Source of the DNA: Casuarina equisetifolia
Lineage: Eukaryota; Streptophyta; Magnoliopsida; Fagales; Casuarinaceae
Assembly: GCA_028551475.1 (NCBI GenBank)
Contig: CM052359.1
Location: forward strand, 13,827,583-13,891,582
DNA: 64,000 bases
Direction of reading: 5' to 3'
Made by a program: the position numbers and the translations under genes. Each line of letters starts with the position of its first letter. Within the stretch, counting starts at the first letter, position 1. This document shows positions 39,024-51,100 of this stretch, piece by piece. The notes below the pieces were generated by a model, which saw nothing but the letters and a program-made list of their open reading frames with translations, did no database searches and was not told the DNA's origin.

Positions 39024-40203
39024 TCGGCTGTTCGTTTCCTTCGCTAGTGTGCGGAGAGAGAGGGAAGGAAAGGAAGAGCACATTGTTTTACGAGTCTCGT
39101 TTGAGTAGTTTGACCGTCGCTTGGGTGAGGCAGTGGAAACGCCGGCGTTTTCTGTCCGACGCAAAGCTTTTCCGTGAAATAATTCTCGTTTTCTGTTCGA
39201 CGCAATAGCCTTTGCATGAAATAATTCTTTTTTGTTTTCTTCCCAAGTTTTCTAAACACCAACACCACCTAATTTCTATGATTAGTATTATCATTCCTAA
39301 ATGCATCTTTTACCTCTTAAAATGGTAAAATTAGTTTACTATTGAAAACAGTGTAAATTAGTACTAGTGTTTAAGTTTGAATTCTCTTTACATTTACTTG
39401 TATTCCTTTTTCCTTAATAACTATTTTTTAAAATTATTATTATTATTATTATTTCTAACATGCTCAACCTATACTTGTCGTGTTTTAGTGAGACATGCCC
39501 TAATATTTGAATTGCTGAATTGAGTTTGTGACATCCACCAATTAGACAATATCATATGTTTTAAATAACACTTATGCACATCATTTTTATAATAATTATT
39601 ATTTTTTAATTACATTATAAAATATTAATAATGTTTTGTTTTCAAGTTCTCGATGTACATAAATGTATCTTTTTAAAAAAAAATAATTATTTTTAACATA
39701 ATGTTAAGATTTATGCTTTAAATAACATCTATGAGTTAAGTCTTTTAGAACGAAAGAATATATTAAAACTAATGTGAATAAGTGTTTGAAGTTGGATGAG
39801 ATGAGATGGAGTTCTTTTTAAATGTGGGTTGTTTTCTTCTCGTAATATAACATAAATAGTTCTTAGGGCGATATTTAAGAGTCACTTATTAAATTTCGAC
39901 CTGCATTTAACGTGTTTTGTTAAGACACGCCTCGCTGTCTAAATTGCAGAGTTGTGTTTGTGTCATCCACCAACCAGACGACACCGTGAGTCTCATTTAA
40001 CCGCCCGCGCCAAAAGAGCGAAAAGGACAACGAAAGACCTTTACGCGGGCTATTTTGCCGACGAAGGAAGCAAAGCTGTTGGGCGATGGAGGCACAAGAC
40101 GACGATAGAGACGTCCAAGCGGTACCTTTCCGCCGATCTCCGAATTCGCTTAATTTGTCCTTGGGAGGCTCGGAGAGTGTTCGTTTCAAGGAAAGCATTG
40201 GCT
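39024..40203. promoter_or_regulatory. Shared head-to-head intergenic region of PSAT1 and EXO84A
   Basis: The two start codons are 1180 bp apart and point away from each other, so both promoters and 5' UTRs lie here. A stretch of about 90 bp at 39464-39555 recurs in diverged form at 39898-39985 in the same orientation. Both copies hold a cgtgttttg/agt-agacac/atgcc-like block followed by gtttgtg(t/a)catccaccaa. The DNA between the copies is very AT-rich. An upstream ORF overlapping the EXO84A start is described separately. Confidence 0.55.
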
Positions 40204-40277
40204 ATGGAATCATCCTCCGCGCTATCCAGATTCCTCTTCCGAGACCACCGGGAATCGGAGAACTCAGAACAGTCTGA
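40086..40277 (+). promoter_or_regulatory. Upstream ORF overlapping the EXO84A start codon
   Basis: A 63-codon ORF that begins 118 bp before the EXO84A ATG, in another frame, and ends 74 bp inside the coding region. Its start context has G at -3 and G at +4, as does the main start. If transcription begins upstream of 40086, this ORF should reduce EXO84A translation. Whether it is in the mRNA is not visible from the sequence. Confidence 0.35.
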
Positions 40278-43200
40278 CACCAGCTTGGACGGTTCCTCCG
40301 TGTCTAGCGACCGAGATGACGAGCTTGGAATCGAATCCATGGCTGGCAAGGTAGGAATATCTCTCTCTCTCTCTCTATGGCTAATTGATTGGAAAGTTAA
40401 ACTCTCAATGCAATGTTTTAGTTGCCTAGAATTTTCGATTTAAGAGAAGTAATTTCCGTCTTGTTTGGTTTTCACAATGGCAGGTGAACTAATTTTCTTA
40501 CATTAGGTTTGTTTGCCTACGTTGTCTAACCGGTGAAGTATTTTTTTTTAGGGGATTAAGCATCTTTGTTCGGAGCTACTTGAGATAAAAGAGGCATCGG
40601 ATGAGGATTTCCAAAGAAACATCTTTTATAATTATTCAAACTTCGTCAGGTAATGCTTTTGGCCTCAATTTTATCCATCGTTGCTTGATTTTGCACCAAT
40701 TCGCTCTAGAATGTTAGTATTTACGCAGATAATTTAAGGAAATTGCTAGGAGTGTTAAAGGTTTCGCCACAGTTTGGTTACAAACTGACGGAACTACTAA
40801 GAGTCTGGTGCACAATGCACTACATGTTACGCTTGGCACCAGTACATATAATTAGGTCAATTTGTATCAAATTGTAGCAAACCTTATAGTTTCCTTAGCA
40901 TTTCTCAAAATGCAATCATGTAAAAAGTTATGTATTTACTTAGAATGGTGAACTGAGGTGATAATTCAAGGAAGGACTAATGAGTGTTTTATTACATGTG
41001 CAGAATATTGGAAGAAGTGGAAGATGTTGAGAATGAACTGATGAAACTGAAAAACCATATTTTGACCCAGAAAAATCTTTTAAAGGAACTTAGAGATGGC
41101 TTATATCTAGATGTTTTGTCTGAAGAGATGATAGAATTAATTATAGAAGAACCTGTCTGCACTGGTCAGCCACAGCAGAATGAATTAGAGATCCACATTA
41201 ATGATGTCTCAGATGCCCTGGATCTCCTCCTATCAGAAAGCAAGGTAGATGAGGCTCTGGCCATTATAGAAGTGGAGGATGAAAATCTTCAGAGGTTGCA
41301 GTTTGAAGGAAATACTCCATCAGACGTGTTAATGTTATATGACTCTTTAATTTGTGAGAGAAAGGCCATGTTTACACTGCAACTAACATTGATCGCTAAA
41401 AATCCAAGAACAGCTGCACCAGAACTTCAAAATACGCTGGTTGGACTTTGTAGGCTTGGTGAAAGTCATCTTGCAAGTCAACTATTACTTGAATATTATC
41501 ATTCACGTATTGCAACTGGAATACATAGTTTGCGGAGTTCAAAGTCGGATTTACAAGAGACATACATTAGGGACCTTGCAAGATTTGTATTTTCTGTGAT
41601 TTCTCAAGCAGCAAGGAGATTTGTAATGTTATATGGAGAAGATTCTCCTTATGCATCTGAACTTATTCAGTGGGCTTGTGAAGAGACTGAAGTGTTTGTT
41701 GTTTTTTTTAATAAGCATGTTAAATCCATCTCGGAAGTAAGTGGAGGATTGTCCAAGGCTGTCGAATCTGTGCAGCTTGCAATGTCATTTTGCTCTTTGT
41801 CTGAAACTCAGTTGTTAGTGTTGCAGCAACACTTAATCAAGCATATTTATCCTGGTATGGAAGTGGTTCTACAGGTACACATAGACCACTACAAGAAAGT
41901 TGTCGGTATGTTTACAGCAACTGAATCTTGGGTTTTGGGTAGATATCTTGTATCTGGGGTATTATATGAAGCATACTCTTCTATTGTTGTTGGGAACCAA
42001 CCGGAGTATTGCCTTCTCACTACCAGTGGCCGGAAGTTTGCGACACTGTTACAGGTTTGTTTCATTTCCTGTAAAAGATTGATTTTAAAAGTAAACACAG
42101 GAAAATATGAATTCTATGCATCAAAAGTTATGTTATAGAATTCAAAATCATTGAGAAATGTGTGTGTAATGACCTGGATTTGGGTGGACATATTGACCTG
42201 TCGGTTCATGAAATTTCTTTGAAAAGTTATTAAACATAAACTGCAACGTATCTGGTTACGATCACTTTCCAAATTCAATTCCATCCTCTGTTTGTCAATG
42301 CCACAATTATAACTCTTGCTGAGTGATATCTCATATCTCTTATATAGAAACTGCTGTAAGTTTCAAAAGTAGCCAACCATCATATATCTATTGTTTAAAA
42401 ATATTGTGATGTTAAGTAAGTGTTAGCTAAAACGCTGACCTCAAAACTATATTTATTGTTTGTGATCCACTCCTTTACGAGAATGAAAGAAGCACCAATT
42501 AGCTTCAGTAAGACCTTAAAGAGGTTTAAAAACAAGGAAGAAAAGGATTACTGTCAACCAAACAATACTACCTTATCTGTTATCTTGATATATCAAGAAG
42601 TCAAGGTTAACATAAAGATTATTTGATGTGTTCGGGAGACAATTGTTGAAAGGGTTACCAAACTTGATCATTTTGCAAGTATATGAACTGAAGCATGCTC
42701 TTGATTAGTCGGAGCTGCCTTCCAGGTGTGACTTGCTGTTATATATTTTCCTTTTTCTGTTCAGGCGATTTGTGGGGATACTTCACCTCTAATTGCTTTT
42801 CAAATGCGAAGCTCAATCCTTGGGGGACTCATGAACCTCTTTATGGAGTACATAATCATCCTTGAAAGGGCCATCACCTGTGAAGAAGTTGTCACAGAAA
42901 AAGGTGGTTCAAGAATCAATTTGGCGGAGTCACTGGTGCAACAGGTCTCTGTTCTAGTGAATGTATCAACATTAGAACATTTTTTCTCTAGCATTGTAAG
43001 AACTATATGTGGTGACATCAGTCACACGAATTCTGAGCCAATGAGAAAGCATTTAGCTGGTGGTGAACAGGAAGAACTTGATAGCTATATGTTTCTTATC
43101 CTAGAGGCATCCGGTCAACTCAGAGCTCGTTTCTGCCAGCAATTTGTACATAGAATGATGTTCAAGAGAACTGGATTCAATAATATTGTAGAAACTTGCA

Positions 43201-46200
43201 ATGATGATCAACAGGATCTGATGCCCTCCATTGCCTTTCAGGTACCCCTTTTTTATGAGGAAATTTTATTAAGATTGGTTCAGTCTTGTTTAAAACGTCA
43301 AGGAAGAAAATATTGAAGAAATACCTGAGCAAAAACTTGATGGCTGATAACATTGACAAGATATCTGGTTCTTTCTCTACATAATCACTGATGTTATAAT
43401 GTTCATTATGGTGTGCTATGGTTAGGTATTATTCATAGAAGTGAGGAAATTAGAAAAACTTGCCGAAGATGGTATTTTTGAGTTAAATTGGTTGGTTGAA
43501 CTTCTGAGAGAATTGATAGAGGCCATATTTGTTTCAATATCCAACAACAAAGAGTTCTGGGCAATTAGTGAAGAGAATTTGACTGCAGAACCTTCTGATG
43601 ATTTCAAGAAGGTACGTTTTTTGTTTTTTCAAAAGTTTCCTACTAGGTCTTTGAGAAGTGACGGCAGTAAATATTCTTTGAAGATCTATGTGTAATTTTC
43701 TGCTTTTCTTAGCTGTTCTTAACGTCTGCTTTCTTCCATATTGGACTTCTGACTACCAATTTATCTGCTGATCTGCATTACCTACTTGCCAGGATGCGTG
43801 CTAGTTCAGAGCATATACAGGCAGAAATTGTTGGGCGTGAAAAATAGCATCTCCTTTGAGAGTTTCTTTTCCTTAGCTTGCATGATAACAATATCAATTG
43901 CTCTCTTGCAGCTGTTGAAAGCAGTAACCCCAATGGAGAACCAGAATTTTCTTTCCTTTTTAGTAATTCTACCTGATTCCTCCACCAAATTCCTCCATGT
44001 TTTATCTACATCTTCAGCTTGGACACCTTTACATGTTCATCTTTGTGTTTTTTAATGCATTATAGTTTTTCTTGTTTCCTGTTTCCCCCCCACTCTCTTA
44101 TTGCATTGAAGTATATTTGATGCGGATGGTAATGGGCAATGGAGTGAGCTTTTGATTATGGAGAGATTAGAATGAAATAATAACAAGGCAATTTGGAAAT
44201 ATAAAGGCTGGAAAGGTAAAGACTAGAAAATAAACTATTGAAAGGTAAAAGGCAGTAATTTAAGTGTAGGAATTAAGATAACTGAATATAAAAGGTTGGA
44301 AAGTAAAGGCATGAAATTTAAAGGGCAAAACTTAAAGGAAAACGAACTTTAATAACTTTTCAATTTTCACAGTTCTCAAGGTTTTTAAGGTTTTGATTAC
44401 AACTGAAGGAACAATGTCCTTAAATAGACGACTAAGCCTAATGATAGAAGGATCTAGAATTCATAAAACCAAAGTTTAGTAGAATTCAAATCCGTAAATT
44501 TAAGGAATAATCAAACTAACCAAATTAAGATAAAATCTCAACAAAATAGGGATTAGATCCCAATAAATTAGGGATAGGATCCCAACAAATTAGGAGTAGC
44601 ATCCTAACAAATTAAGGATCTCAACAAATAAGGAAATCCTAGATAATTAAGAACCTTGACAATTTAAAAATCTTAAATCAACACAGTTAAGGAGTCTTAA
44701 ACATATCAAAATTCCTAAAGAATCTCTACGATGACTTTTAAGTTTGGGCTTCTTAGATCCAAACATATAATTGTTAGGACACTCAACATATGGGTTGGGC
44801 CGTTGGCTTAAGTTGGCATAGTTGCTCCGCATCAATATTCTAGAAGTTGCGTTGTGTTCTCAGTCCTTTCCTGCTCCCCTCAATGGTAAATTTTCTTAGA
44901 GGTGGGAGAATTATAGGGCATCACTCTGTTAGTTCCAGTCAGAACCGAAGTTTGATATGAATTATTTTTCCATATTCTGGTTTTAATATGTGATGTAGTT
45001 TTACCTTTGAAGCAATCTTGCAACTGTGCTCTTAAACTTGGATGACTAGATATGTAATGGTTCCATGGGTATCCGCCTCATATTGGTGACTTACACATGA
45101 GAGTTATTGGAGAATGTGTACTTGTTTGGCCTTTTTGATGATGGATAATGAGGGTTTTTAATGTATTAGGGAATTCTTTGTGATCATTTGTTTGATGCTG
45201 ATTCATGTGCCGCATTATTTTATACACATTAACACATACCTTCTTTTTCCAGGAACAGTTCGTTTTGGACATGCAATTTCTGGTGGAAATCGCAAATTAT
45301 GGGGAATACTTCTCCGGTAACCCCTCTGAGCTTGTAGCTTCTATAAAATCAGCATTTCTTTCAGCTGGACTGGATCCTGAAAGGTAGGTTCTGATATTGT
45401 GTTGCTCCTTTAGAGTATTCTCTTGCGTACAAAAAGAAGTCCAAAGTTTTTAGATCACACTTGGTTTATAGTTCGCTATGGGATTCTCTTGCATACTCGT
45501 TGTGTGCAGTATTTTTTCTGATTTAATTAATTATAGGTAAAAGAAAAGGTAAGGTGTTAAAGTAGGTAGACCCATCTTAAAACCCATAGGCAATAAGAGG
45601 TATACTCTTGTCTAATATAAGACCAGACTTAGGTATCTTCACTTCCAATATAGGATGAGCATCCTTAATGCACTTCCTTCGCACAATGGAAGAAACATCA
45701 CTGTCTAACAAATTGAGGAAGGTGAAGGTGCATCATAACACATCAAGAAGGGGGATCCATGGCCCTGATACCATGTTAATGCAAAAAGGCTCATCCTATA
45801 ACCCATAGGTAATAGGAGGTATCCTTTTGTCTAATATAAGATAGGCTCACATATATTCATTTCTAATGTGGGATAAGCATCCTTAACATAAGGAGTTGTG
45901 AGTTGGCTTTTTTTTTTTCTCTCTCTTTTATACATGCAGTTGAAGTGTATTGTAATGGCCACCAAGAACTTATTTGCCTTAGACATACATGTATGCACAC
46001 AAACTTAGGTCTCTCTCTCTGTCTCTCTGTCTCTCTCTCTCTCCAACTTTAAGTTTAATTTGAACGGAACTTTCTATCTTGTGATAAAATCATCTTTGGC
46101 TATCTAGAAGTTGGATTTTATTCCACATCTTCATGAGACATCAAGTAATAGGCTGTTACATAAGAGAGATTGAGACAACTTAAAAGAGTAGAGAATATGC

Positions 46201-47129
46201 ATGCGGATGCAACCATACGTAGGAAGAACTAGCATTCATTATTCATGCTTGTCATACAAGACCATCCAACTTTGGGGGTTCACAAACGAAATAGAAACTG
46301 TAAACTTCAATAGAACTGTTTGTTAACTGTTGCCAAATCTGTTCTTCAGTAAGCCAAATTAAAGTACCTAATAGAAGATGGATACTTATTTTCTATTTGC
46401 AGAGATATCACTGATAGTGAATCGGCTAAAAATGCTGCTAGCGAAGCAATAATAAAACTGCTAGAGATTGAAAAAGGAGTTTCATTTCCAAATGATAAAC
46501 TTATTTGCCTTGTTGAGGAAAAATCACATGGAAACCAATCCGGGTACGTGAGTGACTCTCTTAAAGATGATTCTGGGAGCCATTCTGAGGCTTCTGTTGA
46601 GCCAGGTGAAGATATTGGAGATGTCACTGAGTCAGTAACAGCAGAGACAACAGAAGTCAGCCTTCACGTAAGATTATTGGATCTTCTTGAACAGGATGAT
46701 GATTCTGTTTATAGCAGTGCCGTGAACTCAACAGAGAATTCAATAGAAATAGAAGATATTGACTCCAAAAAAGCGGCTAATGTGGTACATGAAGGATACG
46801 AGTTCATTGAGAAAACTGAGTTACCTGCCACATTATCTGTGGATAAGGATGGAGAAAATTATAAGGTTCAGGTTTGCATTGAGGAGGGGGCTAGTCATCA
46901 AGTTCCTGAACCTGCAGCTAATAAGCTAGAAGATGCAGAGTTGGGTTTTTCCTGGACTGAAGATGCTCCTGCCAACAATTTTGTTAAAGTGGGCGGTGAA
47001 GATGAAAAAGATGATGTGAATCTAACTGCTTCTGTCCTTATGGCAGATAGCGTGAATAGTCATTTTGCTACATCCAATGCTTTCTTCAAGGATGAGAACC
47101 CTGATATAAAAGAGACCGAATCCATGTGA
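40204..47129 (+). CDS. EXO84A: Exocyst complex subunit EXO84 (EXO84A-like) with acidic C-terminal tail
   Basis: The protein has 938 residues in seven exons: 40204-40350, 40552-40649, 41004-42054, 42765-43241, 43426-43611, 45253-45383 and 46403-47129, all GT-AG and in phase. EXO84 is one of eight exocyst subunits that tether secretory vesicles to the plasma membrane. The family is recognised from GIKHLCSELLEIKEASDED and the following coiled coil (about residues 50-110), the SDALDLLLSESKVDEALAIIE segment, and helical repeats through exon 6. The N terminus (MESSSALSRFLFRD) resembles proteins annotated EXO84A; the A/B/C choice is from memory and less sure than the family. From about residue 745 to 938 the chain becomes acidic and low in complexity (EPGEDIGDVTESVTAETTE onward), which makes it about 170-190 residues longer than the roughly 750-770 I expect. 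Intron 5 holds a solo LTR and intron 6 a repeated segment. A polyadenylation-like aataaa lies near 47313. Confidence 0.88.
40361..40376. repeat. Short CT microsatellite in EXO84A intron 1
   Basis: A (ct)n run of about 16 bp lies just after the exon 1 donor. A second (tc)n/(gtct)n run lies near 46012-46042 in intron 6 of the same gene. Confidence 0.7.
44118..44834 (-). repeat. Solo LTR, family A, in EXO84A intron 5
   Basis: This 717-bp element begins tgatgcgga and ends tccgcatca, perfect 9-bp terminal inverted repeats that include TG..CA. It is flanked by the 5-bp direct repeat atatt (44113-44117 and 44835-44839). No internal region or second LTR is present, so it is a solo LTR. By comparison with the plus-strand copies at 18.38 kb and 63.90 kb it lies antisense to EXO84A. 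A TATA-like tatttaaagaca-type block appears on its own sense strand. Confidence 0.88.
45583..45890. repeat. Direct repeat pair in EXO84A intron 6
   Basis: A segment of about 90 bp (aacccataggcaataagagg, gtctaatataaga, gataagcatccttaa blocks) appears at 45583-45672 and again, diverged, at 45797-45890. The spacer contains ccctgataccatgttaatgc, a motif common next to plant retroelement ends. Possibly two pieces of one old mobile element; I cannot name it. Confidence 0.5.
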
Positions 47130-48144
47130 GGCAACAATGATGCTGAATCCGGTGGAGAAAGTGAAGGGCATGCTTGAGAGACTGATGTCTTTATGATCTC
47201 GTGAGTTGAAAAGAGCGTCGAATAGTTTGTTGTTGATCGAGGTAGTTGATAAGATTGCTGATTAAAAATTGTCTTTTTTATTGAATTTTCTTGGCATAAA
47301 TAATTTTTATGAAATAAAACATTGCAGTTGATGTTGTTGTATCGGCATTCATTTGGTGAACCAGATTCCATATCCACTGGTCTAACCATCCCTTGAGCTG
47401 CAAACAGGTTGTCTTAATTAAGAAAAATATTTTTGACATTCACACTTGATATAATGAGATGTATATTGCCCTTCACGTAATTAACTAATAATTGTCGTTA
47501 ACTTGCTAGAGCCCTGCGAAATTATTACTATCCTGAAGTCTCTTTTATATAGAAAGTCTTGACATACATATATATAATAACAATCGTATTGTAAAGGGGT
47601 AACTATAAAATTAACATGTTTTAGTGTTGAGAAAGTTGCAAGAATTTAATTTACAAGCATAAATTAAGATATCTTATTGAAAATATCAAGTTATTTCCTT
47701 AAAAAATGATTATTAAAAAAAGTGAACGTTTTGATATTTAAGATTGATACCAAATTCGTATTATTAACGATATGAAATAATTATTAGTATTTTAATATTA
47801 TTTTTTAAAATTTTTTTGAAATTGTTGATTAAGCTGTGTATTATACGAATCTATAATTTTTAGTTGAGTGCACAAAGTTAAATATTTATTAGTGGTCCTC
47901 CACAAGGAAAGCACGCTGGCGGGAGCTCCCGAAAGACACGGAAAAGAGGGGCGGCCACTCCAAACGTCGTCGTTCCGCCCCCAAATCGAATGTCAAACTC
48001 GTCGCTCCCGCGCGCGCGCTCTTCCTCTTCCCGCGACAGGACTCAATGGCACTCCCTTCCTCGCAACTCGTAAAACAGAAGTACACTTTGGGAGCACAGA
48101 TACCCGTTTCTGCTTTGCTTGGATTTTGGTTGTTCCGAGAGGGA
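47130..48144. other. Intergenic between EXO84A and BARD1
   Basis: The left part holds the EXO84A 3' UTR, the middle is very AT-rich, and from about 47.88 kb GC rises sharply (a gcgcgcgcg run near 48009), probably the BARD1 promoter and 5' UTR. No other gene is seen. An in-frame ATG at 48046 would add 33 residues to BARD1, but the added part has no family similarity. Confidence 0.5.
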
Positions 48145-51100
48145 ATGGAGGACTCCGAAAGTGGTAGCGGAAGCGGGTTTCTGAACCCGTGGGTTCTTCA
48201 TTTCCAGAAGCTGGGTCTCGAGCTCAAGTGCCCGCTCTGGTATGCTTTGCTTTTGATTTTTCTTGTTTGTGTTTGTGTTTGTGTTTTTTGCTTCGGATTT
48301 GGCTTGTTCCTTGATGCTTTTGCTTGTATTAAAAAGTCTGGAGTCCAACCAAAAGTTAATTTAAGAATTAAAGACTTCTTCTTTCATTTAAGTTTTATTT
48401 TAGAATATTCTTTTGACGTGAGATTCACACTCTTCCGCATGCCAAAGATTATTGGACTCAAGATCGGATGATTCAACCTAAACTCTAATATCATATTATA
48501 AATAAAAGCTAATTTAAATACTAATTCAAAAGTTGGAGCATCTTTCTTTCATCTAATTTCAAGATCTTTTTCTCTTAATTGACTCCGTCATATACACAGT
48601 TTAGCACTGAGAGAATCCATGTCTGAAAGCCAAACAATCTGCTTTCTCATATTACCTAGGAAACCAAATGAAGCCCAAAACTTTATTTTTTATTTATTTT
48701 TTCTTATTTGTTGGTTCGCATTCTAGAGGAGAAACTGAATTATAATCTTGAACTATTGTTCGGTTGCAAGAGAGAAAGTGATTTCTTTTTTCTTTTTCTT
48801 TTTTTTTTCTTTCCGTTTTACTTTAGGAGGAAAACTTTTTTGCTCCGTAGAGAAAATGCAGATACGAATCTTTCAAATTCTGCCTCTTTTTTGCTTTTAC
48901 GAATGAAGATTGTATTGGTTGTTTCTCTGTTTGTTGCTTAATCCATATTTCATGTGGGTGCTTTGCAGCTTAAGCTTGCTTGAAAGGCCAATGTTACTCC
49001 CCTGCAATCACATTTTCTGCAAGTTAGTTCCTACTGCATCTTGATCGTGATCTAAATTAATTTTCTTTTCTTTAGTTAATTGTAACTAATTTGTTTTGTA
49101 ATCTGTCTTTGGGCTTGGGTCTTTGAATTCCTTGCAGTTCATGCATAACCGTTTCAACACAGCTTAAGTTAGAGTGCGCTGTCTGTAAAGCTCAGTATTT
49201 CAGTAAAGGTATGTTTCAAATGTTATGGGGAAAGTTTAAATATTTTCTATTAAAACAAGCAGAGGCAAACTTGAAATTTGGTCTGGTTTTTCCGGTGGCT
49301 TTTTGGATTGTTTGCCTCTGGAATGTTTTAATCATCTCGAGATAACTATTCTTGAAGTTTTTTTTTCCTCTCTTTGTTGGTTCGAGTCGTTCATCTAACT
49401 TATTCTGGGGTGGCAGATTCAAGGCCTGCGCCATACATAGAAAATCTGGTAGCAATCTATAGGGGCTTAGAGGCTACATTCAACGCCAACTTGTTTCACT
49501 GTGTTTTCTCTGGCACAACCGGCATATGTATGTTATCCACTAGACATTGTTTTAACTGACTCTTGCTTCTCTATAAGAATGGAAATCTGTTTTGTAGGTT
49601 AGTTACTGAGTTTCAATGACGTTCTTGTAGGTTCCGGGAGGGTTCTGGAGCAATGCCAGACTTCAAATCGTGCTGATAAATTGAACAAGGAACCATTTGA
49701 AGTTGTCCAAGGGGTTAAATCATGCAGTGGGCTGTCCATCATTTCATTATCTGGTAATAAGTGGGTTCATGTTCCACTGAATTTGAATCATGCTGTTGAG
49801 CATGAGGTCAGTAAGGATAACAGATATGAGAAACACAGCACGCCAACAGAGGGTAAAGGTGGCAGGGCAGGAGACAAAGTGTTGAGGACGAATCTGCCAT
49901 CACTGACTTTGCCAATGCTGCCTGGGGGCTTTGAAGAGCTTAATGTTGTGGAAATAGAACTGAACCGGGTGGCACGGTTACTTCCAAATACACCTCCTTC
50001 GTTTGGTCACTCCAAGGGTTCAGATGGTGACAGCTATGATAGGGGAAATAAGCATGTAGGAAATCATTACTTTTTGATATCTATATACTTTTGCTATCTT
50101 TACTACTGTTGCAGCTACAAATAAGCATTGGTTTCTGAATTAATTCATGTGTTGATGTCTCATTTCCATGGAAGGGGTAGGGTCAGTTCCGATTATTATG
50201 TTTTGCTTTATTTATAATCTCCACAATCAAGTTGGAAACCCAAGCATTTATACCTAGTATTTGTCATTCATGCTTTTTGAAATTGCAAAAGTATTGTTGA
50301 GACACCTGCAGTTGTAGGGAGACTAAACAATTTCAACAAATGCAAGTTCATTGAAGGATACTTCGGTTCTCCCCAGCACGTGATGTTCAGCCCAACCAGT
50401 AGTTTTCTGCCATTCTTATGGCATATACCTGCATTATGTGCCTTTAAATTTCTTCAGATTGTAGTTTCTGAAATCCGTAAAATTTATGAATTTTCAGTGC
50501 CCAGAGAATTCCTTGATCAAGAGAGCAATCAACAAAGGTTCTAAGGATGAGATAAGGCAGTTAAGGCATGAGAGTTCTGCCTCTGTAACCGAAGATGATC
50601 ATTTGAGGGGCATCAAGAGACAAAAGAAATTGGTGGGTGCACCTGAGTTAAGCATGAAGAGATATGACCAGAGTCCACCAGTTGCTTCTCATGCTGAAAT
50701 CTTAGTCACTTCTGGCTCTGAAGTGGAAGTTGAATCTATAGCCCTTACCGCACCTGCACAGCCGCCAGCAAATTCAGATTTGTTATTTTTTCTTAAAAGC
50801 ATTTGTGCTTTTTGCCAGTCCTTTGAAATTTCAGAGGTAGAGTTTACGTATTTGTATCATTTTAGGTGATACTAGTGTGCATTGCTTTTGTTGCTTAAGA
50901 ATATTATGGGGAGACTGTCTCAATGTGTTTCACATTTGCAAAGGGCTTTGTTCCTAATCGTAATATGGTTTTCTTAAATTCTTCCAGAATACTGGCCCAA
51001 TGTTACATTATGCTAACGGGAAAACTGTAGCAGGAGACAAGGCAACGCTTTCAAATGTTATACATGTTCACAGACTCTGCGTTGATTGGTATGTCTTCTC

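Noticed and set aside
43786-44055. 89-codon ORF in EXO84A intron 5, considered as an extra exon
   Set aside because: Joining exon 5 (43611) directly to 45253 keeps phase and family similarity; this ORF resembles nothing in EXO84 proteins.
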